DNA of 64,000 bases from Clostridia bacterium (GCA_900769875.1 CAAGII010000036.1:1-64000); one strand, 5' to 3'; shown: positions 42,099-52,177, counted from the first letter of the stretch. Numbers and translations: made by a program. Notes: generated by a model from the sequence alone, not told the origin.

Positions 42099-43952
42099 TT
42101 GAGTCCGTACCATGACAAGATTGAGGCCATGCTGGAGCAGGTGCAGAAGGCGTCCCGCTACACAGGCGGCGAGATGAATACCGTCATCAAACCGTGGGAT
42201 GAGAGCGAGCTGCACTTCGCGTTCTGCTTTCCTGATACATATGAGGTTGCCATGTCGCACCTGGGCATGAAAATCCTGTATGCGCTGATTAACGCGCAGC
42301 CGTGGTCCAGCTGCGAGCGCGTGTGCATGCCGTGGATTGACATGAAGGAGCTGATGGAGCGCGAGCAGGTACCGCTGTTCAGCCTTGAAAGCCGCACGCC
42401 GCTGAACGCCTTTGAGGTGGTCGGCTTCACGCTGCAGTATGAAATGAGCTATTCCAATATCCTGGCCATGCTGAAGCTGGGCGGTATTCCGCTGCTGCGC
42501 GAGGAGCGCAGGCGCGACGACCCCATTGTGGTGGCGGGCGGCCCGTGCGCGTTCAATCCCGAGCCGCTGGCGGATTTCATCGACGCGTTCATGATCGGTG
42601 ACGGCGAGGAGGTCATGCTGGAGCTGAACGCGGTGATCCGCGACTGGAAAAAGAGCGGCAGGCCGCGTGAGGCATGCCTGCGCGAGCTGGCGAAGCTGCG
42701 CGGCGTGTATGTACCCGCGCTCTACGACGTGACCTATCATGAGGATGGTACGATCGCGACCTTCCGTCCCAACGCGCCGGAGGCCAGCGAGAAAGTGCTC
42801 AAATGCATTGTGACCGATCTTGACGGCGCGTTTTACCCGGAGGAGATCCCCGTGCCGTACACGGAGATCATTCATGACCGCATCATGCTGGAGATCATGC
42901 GCGGCTGCACGCGCGGCTGCCGTTTCTGCCAGGCGGGCATGATCTATCGTCCAGTGCGCGAGCGCAGCCTGAAAAGGCTGCTGGAGCTGGCCAAAAGCCT
43001 CGAAAAATCGACGGGTTATGAGGAAATCAGCCTGTCCAGCCTCTCAAGCGGCGACTATACCTGCCTTGCCGACCTTGTGAGGCAGCTGATGAAGGAGCTG
43101 GAAAAGGAGCGCGTGCATATCAGCCTGCCCTCGCTGCGTCTGGACAGCGTGCTCAAGGAAAGCCTTGAGGAAACGCAGAAGGAGCGCAAGACCAGCCTGA
43201 CCTTCGCGCCGGAGGCCGGTACGCAGCGCCTGCGCGACGTCATCAACAAGGGCGTGACCGAGCAGGATCTGATGGAGAAGGTCACCGACGCATTTGCGAG
43301 TGGCTGGAGCAGCGTCAAGTTGTATTTCATGATCGGCCTGCCCGGTGAAACCACGGAGGATCTGGATGGTATTGCCGACCTTGCGCGCAAGGTGGTAGGC
43401 GCGTACTTCGCCCTGCCCAAGGGCCAGCGCGCGAAGGGGCTGCGCGTGACCTGCTCCGCCAGCAGCTTTGTGCCCAAGCCCTTTACACCCTTCCAGTGGG
43501 AGGCGCAGGATACGCAGGCGATGCTGATGGAAAAGCAGGCGCATCTACGCGAAAAAATGCGCGAGATCAAGGGTGTGAATTTCAACTACCATGAAAGCGG
43601 TCTGAGCTTTCTGGAGGCGTGCTTCTCCCGCGGCGACCGCCGTCTGGGCAGGGTACTGCTGCGCGCGTTTGAAAAGGGCTGCTATCTGGATGGCTGGTCG
43701 GAGGTTTTCTCCTTCGAGCGGTGGATGGAGGCGTTCCGCGAAACGGGCGTCGATCCCGACTTCTATGCCCATCGCCGCCGGGAAAAGGATGAGATTCTGC
43801 CGTGGGACTTCGTGGACAGCGGCATCAGCAAGGAATTCCTCTGGCGCGAAAAGGAACGCGCCGAGCGCGCGCAGGTCACGCGCGATTGTCGGCAGGGCTG
43901 CAACGGCTGCGGCCTGCATCGCTTCAAGGGGGTGTGCGGGCTGTGCGAATGA
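42099..43952 (+). CDS. B12-binding-like radical SAM protein (TIGR03960 type)
   Basis: The product is 617 residues. An N-terminal B12-binding-like region (FAFCFPDTYEVAMSHLGMKI) is followed by a radical SAM core whose [4Fe-4S] motif is C-T-R-G-C-R-F-C in MRGCTRGCRFCQAG. A C-terminal cysteine cluster (CRQGCNGCGLHRFKGVCGLC) is also present. Function is unproven, though genome neighbourhood ties it to RNase E/G and a DUF2344 partner, as here. The start is TTG 42099 with AAGGAGG upstream; a GTG at 42072 has no ribosome binding site. It heads a long run of overlapping genes. Confidence 0.85.
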   Translation: MSPYHDKIEAMLEQVQKASRYTGGEMNTVIKPWDESELHFAFCFPDTYEVAMSHLGMKILYALINAQPWSSCERVCMPWIDMKELMEREQVPLFSLESRTPLNAFEVVGFTLQYEMSYSNILAMLKLGGIPLLREERRRDDPIVVAGGPCAFNPEPLADFIDAFMIGDGEEVMLELNAVIRDWKKSGRPREACLRELAKLRGVYVPALYDVTYHEDGTIATFRPNAPEASEKVLKCIVTDLDGAFYPEEIPVPYTEIIHDRIMLEIMRGCTRGCRFCQAGMIYRPVRERSLKRLLELAKSLEKSTGYEEISLSSLSSGDYTCLADLVRQLMKELEKERVHISLPSLRLDSVLKESLEETQKERKTSLTFAPEAGTQRLRDVINKGVTEQDLMEKVTDAFASGWSSVKLYFMIGLPGETTEDLDGIADLARKVVGAYFALPKGQRAKGLRVTCSASSFVPKPFTPFQWEAQDTQAMLMEKQAHLREKMREIKGVNFNYHESGLSFLEACFSRGDRRLGRVLLRAFEKGCYLDGWSEVFSFERWMEAFRETGVDPDFYAHRRREKDEILPWDFVDSGISKEFLWREKERAERAQVTRDCRQGCNGCGLHRFKGVCGLCE

Positions 43953-44614
43953 TGGCGGTGTTTGAAAAGGGAGAGAGGCTGCGCCATATCGGGCATCTGG
44001 ATATCCAGCGCGCCATGCAGCGCGCCATGCGCCGCAGCGCTTTGCCGGTCAGGTATTCGCAGGGCTTCAACCCGCATATTCTGGTCACCTTTGCCTCCGC
44101 GCTGTCAACCGGCGCGGCGGGCAGGCGGGAGATCATGGATGTGACCATGGACAGTGACGTGACGCCCGAAAGCTTTATGGCCGCGATGAATCAGGCGCTG
44201 CCGCCGGACATGCGGCTGATCTCGTGCCGCGTGATGGACGATAAGCATCCCGCGCTGATGGCGATGGTCGCCGCCGCGGAGTATGAGCTGCGCGTGACGG
44301 ACGCGGAAGCGGCCGCGAAGCTGATTGCCGCCATCGCGCCCTTGCTTGCGCAGGAGACCATTCCCGCGATGCGCAGAACCAAAAGCGGCGTGAAGGAGTG
44401 TGACTGCAAGCCCCTCATCCACAGCCTGCGCGGCGAGGGCAGCAGCATCCTTGCCGTGATGACGCTGACCGAGCATGAAAGCTGCAAGCCGGATATGCTC
44501 ATCAGCGCGTTGAGCAGCGCCGCGGGCATTGAGCCGCCGCGCGTGATGGTGATCCGCCTGGGGCTCCTCGGGCGTGATGCAAAGGGCGGGCTTGTGCCGC
44601 TTGAAACGCTATGA
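43949..44614 (+). CDS. DUF2344 radical SAM-linked protein (TIGR03936 type)
   Basis: The 221-residue product opens with VFEKGERLRHIGHLDIQRAMQRAMRRSALPVRYSQG-like sequence, the signature of this family. It always neighbours or is fused to the preceding radical SAM type and probably forms a complex with it. ATG overlaps the upstream stop by four bases (ATGA), and its own end overlaps rng by four bases, which indicates tight translational coupling. Its biochemical role is unknown; an RNA-modification accessory is inferred. Confidence 0.85.
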   Translation: MMAVFEKGERLRHIGHLDIQRAMQRAMRRSALPVRYSQGFNPHILVTFASALSTGAAGRREIMDVTMDSDVTPESFMAAMNQALPPDMRLISCRVMDDKHPALMAMVAAAEYELRVTDAEAAAKLIAAIAPLLAQETIPAMRRTKSGVKECDCKPLIHSLRGEGSSILAVMTLTEHESCKPDMLISALSSAAGIEPPRVMVIRLGLLGRDAKGGLVPLETL

Positions 44615-45780
44615 AAAGAGAAATTTTTGTGGCGGGCAGACCGCGAGAGATCGCCGTGATGGAGGACGGGCGGCTGGTGGAGTACCTCGTGGAGGACGGG
44701 GACGCCTTTGGCGCGGAGAGCATTTATCTTGGCAGGGTGGAGCGCGTGGTCAGCGGTATGCAGGCTGCGTTTGTTGATATCGGACAGGAAAAGTGCGGCT
44801 TCCTTCCGCTGGAGGAGCGCAGCCGCTCAGCCACGCTGCCGAAGCTTCAATGCGGCATGCGTGTGCTGGTACAGATCAAAAAAGAGGCGCAGGGCACAAA
44901 GGGCGCGTTTCTGACGCGCGATATCACGCTTTGCGGGGAATACCTGCTGTTCATGCCCTGCAACCGATATATCGGCGTATCCTCGCGCGTGGAGGACGAG
45001 GACGACAGGCGGGCGCTCCGTGCCATGGGTGCTCAAATGAGCGGCGGCGCGTTCGGGCTGGTAGTCCGCGCAAGCGCGCTGCATGCCGCCCCCGAGGCGG
45101 TGGAGCAGGAGCTTGCCCGGTTTCAACAGGCGTGGGAGCGGCTGAATCGCGAGGCCGCGACAGCGCCCGCATGCACCCTTGTCTACCGGCCACGCACGCT
45201 GCTGGACGGCGTGCTGGACGACTATCTGCCGCGCGGCGTCGATCGTGTGGTGACGGATGATCCTTCGCTGACCGTTCCGGGCATGCAGACAGAGATCGCA
45301 GCAGGCGATCTGATGCAGCGCTTCGGACTGACGGCCCAGCGCGACCGCGCGCTGCAGCGCCGCGTGTGGCTCGACTGCGGGGGCAATCTTGTGATCGATC
45401 CCTGCGAGGCCATGACGGTGATTGATGTGAACACCGCGAAAAACACGGGCAAACGGCAGCTGGAGCAGACGCTGCTTCGCACCAATCTGGAGGCCGCGCG
45501 GGAGATCGCCCGACAGGCGCGTCTGCGCAACATGGGCGGGATCATCCTGATTGACATGATTGATATGGAGCAGGAAGAATCGCGCCATCAGGTACTGGAC
45601 GCGCTGCGCGACGCGTTCGCGCTCGACCGCGTCAAAACGGTGATCCACGGTATGACCAGTCTGGGTCTGGTGGAGATGACCCGAAAGAAGGTTCGCGCGC
45701 CGCTGCGCGACGACTGGACAGCGCCCTGCGCTGTCTGCGGCGGAAGCGGACGTGTTTGGAAGGAGGAGCACCATGGCTGA
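44611..45780 (+). CDS. rng: Ribonuclease E/G family protein
   Basis: The 389-residue endoribonuclease has an N-terminal S1 domain (ESIYLGRVERVVSGMQAAFVDIG), the catalytic DNase-I-like part with VIDVNTAK and LIDMIDME supplying the magnesium-binding aspartates, and a C-terminal CAVCGGSG zinc-link motif. It would process rRNA and mRNA. It overlaps the gene before by four bases and miaB by eight. In many Bacillota the next genes are rplU and rpmA, which are absent here. Confidence 0.9.
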   Translation: MKREIFVAGRPREIAVMEDGRLVEYLVEDGDAFGAESIYLGRVERVVSGMQAAFVDIGQEKCGFLPLEERSRSATLPKLQCGMRVLVQIKKEAQGTKGAFLTRDITLCGEYLLFMPCNRYIGVSSRVEDEDDRRALRAMGAQMSGGAFGLVVRASALHAAPEAVEQELARFQQAWERLNREAATAPACTLVYRPRTLLDGVLDDYLPRGVDRVVTDDPSLTVPGMQTEIAAGDLMQRFGLTAQRDRALQRRVWLDCGGNLVIDPCEAMTVIDVNTAKNTGKRQLEQTLLRTNLEAAREIARQARLRNMGGIILIDMIDMEQEESRHQVLDALRDAFALDRVKTVIHGMTSLGLVEMTRKKVRAPLRDDWTAPCAVCGGSGRVWKEEHHG

Positions 45781-47173
45781 ACGCAGCGCGAAAATGGTGT
45801 CCAAGGCGCAGCTGGCGGAGCAGCGCGCCTATATGCAGGAGGTCAGCAGGCTGCCCAATCGCCCCAGGAGCTTTCATGTGGTGACCTACGGCTGCCAGAT
45901 GAACGCGCATGATTCGGAAATCTATGCCGGCATGCTTCGCGATATGGGTATGGAGGAAGCGCCCGACCGGGAGCATGCTGACTTTGTGCTGTTCAACACC
46001 TGCTGCGTCCGCGACAATGCGGAGCGCAGGGCGCTGGGCAACGTGACATGGCTTAAGGAGGTACGCAAGCGCAACCCGAATCTGATGATTGCGGTGTGCG
46101 GCTGCATGGTGCAGGAGCCCGGCATGGCGGAAAGGCTGCTTGCGCAGTACCGCTTTGTGGATCTGGCCTTTGGCACCGCCAACAGCTACAGGCTGCCCGA
46201 GCTGCTCTACCGCGCGCTGAACACGGATCGCGCGGTGGTCGAAGTGGAGGACGAGGACGTCATTGCCGAGGATCTGCCCGTCAAGCGCCTGCGGCAGGAC
46301 GCGGCGTATGTGACCATCATGTACGGCTGCAACAACTTCTGCTCCTACTGCATCGTGCCCTATGTCCGCGGGCGCGAGCGCAGCCGCGAAATGAGCGCCA
46401 TCCTGCGCGAGGCGGAGGGGCTGGCGGCAAGCGGCGTGAAGGAAGTGATGCTGCTGGGGCAGAACGTGAACAGCTACGGCAAGGGCCTTGCGGGCGATGT
46501 AAGCTTCGCGAAGCTTCTTCGCGAGCTGGACGGGGTGGGCATCCCGCGCATCCGCTTCATGACCTCGCACCCGAAGGATTTGTCCGACGAGCTGATTGAT
46601 GCCATGGGCTCCTGCGCGCATGTGCTGCCGCAGTTCCATCTGCCTGTGCAGTCGGGCAATGATGAAATCCTGCGTCTGATGAACCGCCGCTACGATCGCG
46701 CGCGCTATCTTGACCGTGTGCGCCGCCTGCGCGAGGCGGTGCCGGGCATCGGCCTGACCACCGATATCATCGTGGCCTTCCCCGGTGAAACGGAGGCGCA
46801 GTTTCAGGATACGATGAGCCTTGTGGACGAGGTCGGCTATGACAGCGCGTTCACCTTCATCTACTCGCCCCGCGTGGGTACCGCGGCTGCCTCCATGCCG
46901 GGACAGATTCCCGAGGACGTGGCGACCGATCGCATCCAGCGCCTGATCGCACTGCAGGAAAAGCGCCAGCGCGAGACCATGGCGCGCTTTATCGGCATGG
47001 AGGAGGAAGTACTGGTGGAGGGGCTCAGCCGCCGCAGCGACACGCAGGTGTCGGGCAAGGGACGGCATGGCGTATCCATCACCCTGCCGGGCACGCAGGC
47101 GGATGTGGGCCAGGTGCTCCGCGTGCGCGTCACCGAACAGAAGAACAATACCCTGATGGCGGAAAGAAAGTGA
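45773..47173 (+). CDS. miaB: tRNA-2-methylthio-N6-dimethylallyladenosine synthase
   Basis: This radical SAM methylthiotransferase modifies A37 of tRNAs reading UNN codons after MiaA has acted. The product is 466 residues. An N-terminal MTTase domain (TYGCQMNAHDSE with further cysteines in NTCCVR and CGCM), the radical SAM motif C-N-N-F-C-S-Y-C, and a C-terminal TRAM domain are all seen. AAGGAGGAGCACC precedes the ATG inside the end of rng. miaA lies five genes downstream in the same run. Confidence 0.93.
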   Translation: MAERSAKMVSKAQLAEQRAYMQEVSRLPNRPRSFHVVTYGCQMNAHDSEIYAGMLRDMGMEEAPDREHADFVLFNTCCVRDNAERRALGNVTWLKEVRKRNPNLMIAVCGCMVQEPGMAERLLAQYRFVDLAFGTANSYRLPELLYRALNTDRAVVEVEDEDVIAEDLPVKRLRQDAAYVTIMYGCNNFCSYCIVPYVRGRERSREMSAILREAEGLAASGVKEVMLLGQNVNSYGKGLAGDVSFAKLLRELDGVGIPRIRFMTSHPKDLSDELIDAMGSCAHVLPQFHLPVQSGNDEILRLMNRRYDRARYLDRVRRLREAVPGIGLTTDIIVAFPGETEAQFQDTMSLVDEVGYDSAFTFIYSPRVGTAAASMPGQIPEDVATDRIQRLIALQEKRQRETMARFIGMEEEVLVEGLSRRSDTQVSGKGRHGVSITLPGTQADVGQVLRVRVTEQKNNTLMAERK

Positions 47174-47183
47174 GGGATACGCC

Positions 47184-47579
47184 ATGCGAGATGTCATGCT
47201 GAAAACGCAGGCGCTGGGCGAGGCGATTGTAAGCAGCGCGCCCTACAGGCGCAAGCTTGAGGCCGAGGAAAGGCTGAGCGCTGATCCGGAGGCGGCTGCC
47301 GTGATAGCGGCATACATGGAGAAGCGCTCCTGTGTGGAGGACGCGATGAGCAGCGAGCCCATTGATCCTGTGCGCCTCGCTCAGGCGGGACAGGCGCTGG
47401 AGGAGGCGGAAAGCGTCATGAATGCGCATCCGCTGGTGATGGAGGCGAAGAAGTGCGACGAAGCCTACCATGCCATGATGGAGAATGTCAACCGTCTCCT
47501 TCGCCTGATCGTGGAGGGCGAGGGGGACGGCGGAAGCGGCTGCACGGGCTCCTGCGAGACCTGCTCCGGCTGCCACTGA
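47184..47579 (+). CDS. YlbF/YmcA family regulator with a cysteine-rich tail
   Basis: The 131-residue helical protein is of the YlbF/YmcA (RicA/RicF) family, which in B. subtilis forms an iron-sulfur complex with YaaT that affects RNase Y action, sporulation and competence. The last residues read CTGSCETCSGCH, four cysteines and a histidine that could hold a metal or cluster. Its position between miaB and mutS matches B. subtilis ymcA after ymcB (miaB). The ATG follows GTGAGGG, 10 bases after miaB. Confidence 0.8.
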   Translation: MRDVMLKTQALGEAIVSSAPYRRKLEAEERLSADPEAAAVIAAYMEKRSCVEDAMSSEPIDPVRLAQAGQALEEAESVMNAHPLVMEAKKCDEAYHAMMENVNRLLRLIVEGEGDGGSGCTGSCETCSGCH

Positions 47580-47616
47580 GGATCGCTGACCTTCCTGAAT
47601 TGAAGGAGAACGGGCT

Positions 47617-50223
47617 ATGGGCGTAACGCCAATGATGCAGCAGTATCTGCGCCTGAAGGCGCAGTACCCGGATACGGTGCTGTTTTTCCGGCTGGGCGAC
47701 TTTTATGAGATGTTTTTTGACGACGCGCGCATGGTCTCGCAGGAGCTGGAGCTGACGCTGACCGGCAAGGACTGCGGGCTGGAGGAGCGCGCGCCGATGT
47801 GCGGCGTGCCGCATCACGCGGTGAACGTGTATGTGGAAAAGCTGATCGCGCGCGGGCACAAGGTGGCCATCTGCGAACAGATGGAGGATCCCGCCACGGC
47901 GAAGGGGCTGGTGGAGCGCGATGTGATCCGCGTGATCACCCCCGGCACACTGACGGATGGATCGCTGGTGGACGAGAAGGCCAACAACTTTTTGCTCAGC
48001 CTGTGCTTTGCCTCCGACCGCTGCGGTATGGCCATGGCGGACGTGGGCACGGGCGAGTTCTATGTGCATGAAATCACGCAGCCGGAGCAGACGCTGCGCG
48101 ACGAGCTTGCGCGCATCGCGCCCACGGAAATCATCACCAGCGATCAGGTACGTTTGCGCGCGTGCATGGGTCGGGAGGACAGCGCCGTATCCGAGCAGCC
48201 GGGCGCGTGGTATCAGTACCAGAACGCCTCGGACTGCCTGTGCAGGCACTTTGGCCTGCATGACCTGTCGCCCCTTGGCCTGCAGGAGGAGTACCGCACA
48301 GCCGCGTGCGCCGCAGGCGCGCTGATGCGTTACCTGATGGAGACGCAGAAGAACGCCATGGAGCATATCACGGGTCTGCGCATCTATCAGGGCAGCAGAA
48401 CCATGCTGCTGGATCGCAACACCCGCCGCAACCTGGAGCTGACCGAAAGCATCCGCGGACGCAGCCGCAAGGGAAGCCTTCTCTGGCTGCTGGATCACAC
48501 CGCCACCGCCATGGGCGGGCGCCTGCTGCGAAGCTGGATCGAGCAGCCGCTGACCGACCGTGCCATGATCGAGCGCCGTCTTGACGCGGTGGAGGAGTTT
48601 GCGTCGCAGCATGTGCTGACCATGACGCTGGTGGAGAGCCTCAAGGGCGTGTACGATATCGAGCGTCTGCTGAGCAAGGTGGCGTACAAGAGCCTGAACG
48701 CGCGCGACTGTCTTGCGCTTGGCATGTCCCTTGGCCATGTGCCGGAAATCCGCGAGCTGCTTCATGACGCGAAGTGCGAGGCCGTACGGGGTCTGCGCGA
48801 CGCGCTCGATCCGCTGGAGGATGTGGCGGAGCTGCTGGGGCGCGCCATCCATCCCGATGCGCCCGCGGTGATTACCGAGGGCGGTATCATCCGCGACGGC
48901 TACTCCCAGATGCTGGACGAATACCGCGCGGCCTCCAGCGGAGGGAAGCAGTGGATTCTTGAAATGGAGCAGCGTGAGCGCGAGGCGACCGGTATCAAGA
49001 ACCTGCGCGTGCAGTACAACAAGGTGTTCGGCTATTATATCGAGGTTACCAAGAGCAACTACGATCTGGTGCCTGAGCGCTACATCCGCAAGCAGACGCT
49101 CGCCAACGCCGAGCGCTTCATGACGCCCGAGCTCAAGGAGATTGAGCAAAAGATCATTGGCGCGCAGGAGCAGAGCGTGCGGCTGGAGCTGCAGTTGTTT
49201 GGCGAAATCCGCGAGCGCATCGCATCGCAGATCGCCCGCATTCAGCGCACCGCCGAGGCGCTCAAGCAGCTGGACGCGCTGCTCAGCCTTGCGCAGGCAG
49301 CCGTGACGGGACGCTATGTCCGCCCGCAAACGAACGAAACAGGCGATATGGAGATCATCGCCGGACGGCATCCTGTGGTGGAGCAGACCATGCAGGACGG
49401 CGGCTTTGTGCCCAACGATACCCACATGAACTGCGATGCGCAGCGCATGCTCATCATCACCGGCCCGAACATGGCCGGTAAAAGCACCTACATGCGTCAG
49501 GTCGCGCTGATCGCCCTGATGGCGCACATCGGCTCGTTCGTGCCGGCGGACAGCGCCAATATCCCCATGCTTGACCGGATCTTTACCCGCGTCGGCGCGT
49601 CGGACGATCTGGCGAGCGGACAGTCCACCTTTATGGTGGAGATGGCGGAGACCGCCTACATCCTGCGAAACGCGACGGCGAAATCGCTTGTGATATTGGA
49701 CGAAATCGGGCGCGGCACGTCCACCTTCGACGGCCTCGCCATCGCCTGGGCGGTGGTGGAATACCTCTGCGACCGCGAGCGCTGCGGCGCGAAAACGCTC
49801 TTTGCGACGCACTACCACGAGCTGTCCGAGCTGGAGGGGCATGTCGAGGGCGTGGAAAATTACTGCATCTCCGTGCGCGAGCATGGCGAGGACGTGATCT
49901 TCCTGCGCAAGATTGTGCGCGGCGGGGCGGACAAGTCCTTCGGCGTGCATGTGGCGCGCCTTGCGGGCGTACCGCATTCGGTGCTGGTGCGCGCGCATGA
50001 GATTCAGGCGCGCCTTGAGGTGAGCAACATCAACCAGAACAGCATCGGACAGAACATCCTCGGCGGGCAGGAGGAAGCGCGCCCCAGCGAGCAGGTGGAT
50101 ATGTTCGAGTACCAGAAAATGGAAATTATCAACGAGCTGCAGACCATTGATGTGATGGCGCTGACCCCGATGGACGCGATCAACAAGCTGTTCCTGCTCA
50201 GGGAAAAGGCGCGGAAGCTATAA
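47617..50223 (+). CDS. mutS: DNA mismatch repair ATPase MutS
   Basis: The 868-residue mismatch sensor carries the N-terminal mismatch-binding Phe-x-Glu motif in RLGDFYEMFFDDA, connector and lever domains, and a C-terminal ABC-type ATPase. Walker A is GPNMAGKST at about 616-624, the STFMVEM segment follows, and Walker B is LVILDEIGRGTSTFDG. AAGGAG precedes the ATG. It works with MutL, encoded 18 bases downstream. Confidence 0.96.
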   Translation: MGVTPMMQQYLRLKAQYPDTVLFFRLGDFYEMFFDDARMVSQELELTLTGKDCGLEERAPMCGVPHHAVNVYVEKLIARGHKVAICEQMEDPATAKGLVERDVIRVITPGTLTDGSLVDEKANNFLLSLCFASDRCGMAMADVGTGEFYVHEITQPEQTLRDELARIAPTEIITSDQVRLRACMGREDSAVSEQPGAWYQYQNASDCLCRHFGLHDLSPLGLQEEYRTAACAAGALMRYLMETQKNAMEHITGLRIYQGSRTMLLDRNTRRNLELTESIRGRSRKGSLLWLLDHTATAMGGRLLRSWIEQPLTDRAMIERRLDAVEEFASQHVLTMTLVESLKGVYDIERLLSKVAYKSLNARDCLALGMSLGHVPEIRELLHDAKCEAVRGLRDALDPLEDVAELLGRAIHPDAPAVITEGGIIRDGYSQMLDEYRAASSGGKQWILEMEQREREATGIKNLRVQYNKVFGYYIEVTKSNYDLVPERYIRKQTLANAERFMTPELKEIEQKIIGAQEQSVRLELQLFGEIRERIASQIARIQRTAEALKQLDALLSLAQAAVTGRYVRPQTNETGDMEIIAGRHPVVEQTMQDGGFVPNDTHMNCDAQRMLIITGPNMAGKSTYMRQVALIALMAHIGSFVPADSANIPMLDRIFTRVGASDDLASGQSTFMVEMAETAYILRNATAKSLVILDEIGRGTSTFDGLAIAWAVVEYLCDRERCGAKTLFATHYHELSELEGHVEGVENYCISVREHGEDVIFLRKIVRGGADKSFGVHVARLAGVPHSVLVRAHEIQARLEVSNINQNSIGQNILGGQEEARPSEQVDMFEYQKMEIINELQTIDVMALTPMDAINKLFLLREKARKL

Positions 50224-50241
50224 GCGGGGCAAGGAGTCAAT

Positions 50242-52161
50242 ATGGCTGGAAAGATCAGGCTGCTGACCGACGAGGTCATCGGCAAAATCGCCGCGGGCGA
50301 GGTGGTGGAGCGACCCGCCGCCGCCATCAAGGAGCTGGTGGAAAACAGTCTTGACGCGGGAGCAAGCGCCGTAACGGTGGAAATCCGCGACGGCGGCATC
50401 AGCTATTTCCGCGTGACGGACAATGGCAGCGGAATTGAGCAGAGCGAAATCCGCATGGCGTTTGAGCGGCACGCCACCAGCAAGATCAGCAGGGCGCAGG
50501 AGCTGTTCTCCATCCAGACCCTCGGCTTTCGCGGCGAGGCGCTTGCCTCCATCGCGGCGGTGGGGCGCGTCACCTGCACGACCCGCACACGCCATGACGC
50601 GTCGGGCGTCAAGGTGGTCAACGAGGGCGGCGTGATTACCTCCATGGAGGAGGCGGCCTGCCCGGAGGGCACCACGTTTGTGGTGCGCGATCTGTTCTTC
50701 AACACGCCGGTACGCCTGCGCTTTCTGAAAAAGCCCGCGACCGAGGGAAGCCTTGTGTCCGACCTGATGATGCGGATGATTCTCTCACGCCCCGATGTGT
50801 CCTTCCGCTACATCAATCAGGGCAAGACGCTTTACCACTCCGCAGGCAACGGCAAGCTGGACAGCGCGGTGTTCGCCATCTACGGCACGGAAATGCTGCG
50901 CTCCATGCGCCGGGTGGAGGGCTGTCAGGGCGGCGTGGTGCTGTCGGGCTATGTGGGCATCGGCGAAAGCGGACGCGGAAACCGCAGTCACCAGTCGTTT
51001 TTCATCAACGGCAGATACATGCGCTCCGCGCTTCTGTCCGCCGCGCTGGAGGACGCATGCCGCGAGCGGGTGATGATCGGGCGCTATCCCGTGTGCGTGC
51101 TGCATCTGACGATGCCCTATGAGTCGGTGGATGTGAATGTGCATCCTAACAAGCTGGAGGTGCGCTTCCAGAACGAGCAGCAGGTGGGCGACGCGGTGAT
51201 GGCGATCGTTCGCGACGCGATCACCGACCGGGACGCGCTGGAGCGCCCCGCACAGCTGCTGCTGGACAAGGAAGCGCCCCCGCAAAAACAGGCCGTGGTG
51301 ACGGCCTCTCAGGTCGAAAGACAGCTCCCGGTCAAGGTGGAGCCGCCGCGTCCCGAGTCCGCGCCGCGCGCGCCGATTCCCGCTTCGCCCGCCATGCCGC
51401 GCGAAGCGCCGACGCCGAAAGCCCCGGAGCAGCCTGTCTCCGCGTTTCTTCGCGCACCGGCGGCGGATGTGTCGGGTTATCGCGCTCCGCTTGCGCCGCC
51501 GCAGCCGCTTGCGGAGCCGCCACGGACGGCGCAGCCCGCCGCCGTGCCCCAGGCTGAGCAGGTCGCTTCCTTCCTGCCGGACGCGCCCAAGCGCATGAAG
51601 CTGATCGGCACACTGTTTGACACCTACATTCTGGTGGAGTATGAGCAGAGCCTTCTGCTGATTGACCAGCATGCCGTTCATGAGCGGCTGCTCTTTGACC
51701 GGTGGATGAAGCTTTACGACACACAGCGCGCCGGGCAGGAGCTGCTGGTGCCGATGATCGTCACCGTCACCCGCAGCGAGCAGAGGCTGCTGGAGGAAAA
51801 CCGGGAGCTGCTGCAGCGGCTCGGCCTGTATACAGAGCCGCTTGGCGATACCGAGATCAGCGTGCGTACCATTCCGATGCTGCTGGGACAGCCGCAGACG
51901 CAGGATTTCCTGCATGACGTGCTCGCGCAGCTGGAGTCGGAGCGCGGGCTGGTGACGCTGGAAAAGCGGCGCACAGCCATTTTACAGACCGCGTGCAAGC
52001 ATGCCGTGAAGGGCGGCGAAAAGCTGGATGAAGCGTCCATCCGGGAGCTGGTGACGCGCATGATCGAGGATCATGTCACGCCGACCTGTCCGCACGGGCG
52101 TCCGCTGGTGGTCGCGCTGACCCATGCGGAGCTGGACAGAAAATTCAGACGCATTCAATAA
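50242..52161 (+). CDS. mutL: DNA mismatch repair protein MutL
   Basis: The 639-residue GHKL ATPase shows KIAAGEVVERPAAAIKELVENSLDAGA and FRGEALASI at the N-terminus, a long Pro/Ala/Glu-rich linker (about 335-450), and a C-terminal dimer/endonuclease domain. The endonuclease metal motif reads DQHAVHERLLFD, with Asp in place of the usual final Glu. ACKHAVKGG, TCPHGRP and the closing KFRRIQ are the other nuclease motifs. Endonuclease activity is therefore probable. AAGGAG precedes the ATG. Confidence 0.95.
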   Translation: MAGKIRLLTDEVIGKIAAGEVVERPAAAIKELVENSLDAGASAVTVEIRDGGISYFRVTDNGSGIEQSEIRMAFERHATSKISRAQELFSIQTLGFRGEALASIAAVGRVTCTTRTRHDASGVKVVNEGGVITSMEEAACPEGTTFVVRDLFFNTPVRLRFLKKPATEGSLVSDLMMRMILSRPDVSFRYINQGKTLYHSAGNGKLDSAVFAIYGTEMLRSMRRVEGCQGGVVLSGYVGIGESGRGNRSHQSFFINGRYMRSALLSAALEDACRERVMIGRYPVCVLHLTMPYESVDVNVHPNKLEVRFQNEQQVGDAVMAIVRDAITDRDALERPAQLLLDKEAPPQKQAVVTASQVERQLPVKVEPPRPESAPRAPIPASPAMPREAPTPKAPEQPVSAFLRAPAADVSGYRAPLAPPQPLAEPPRTAQPAAVPQAEQVASFLPDAPKRMKLIGTLFDTYILVEYEQSLLLIDQHAVHERLLFDRWMKLYDTQRAGQELLVPMIVTVTRSEQRLLEENRELLQRLGLYTEPLGDTEISVRTIPMLLGQPQTQDFLHDVLAQLESERGLVTLEKRRTAILQTACKHAVKGGEKLDEASIRELVTRMIEDHVTPTCPHGRPLVVALTHAELDRKFRRIQ

Positions 52162-52177
52162 CGAGGAGAGCAGAGAG

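Noticed and set aside
47488..49998. Antisense frame of more than 800 codons opposite mutS
   Set aside because: The mutS reading has every expected motif; the opposite strand shows only His/Arg/Leu-rich low-quality sequence.
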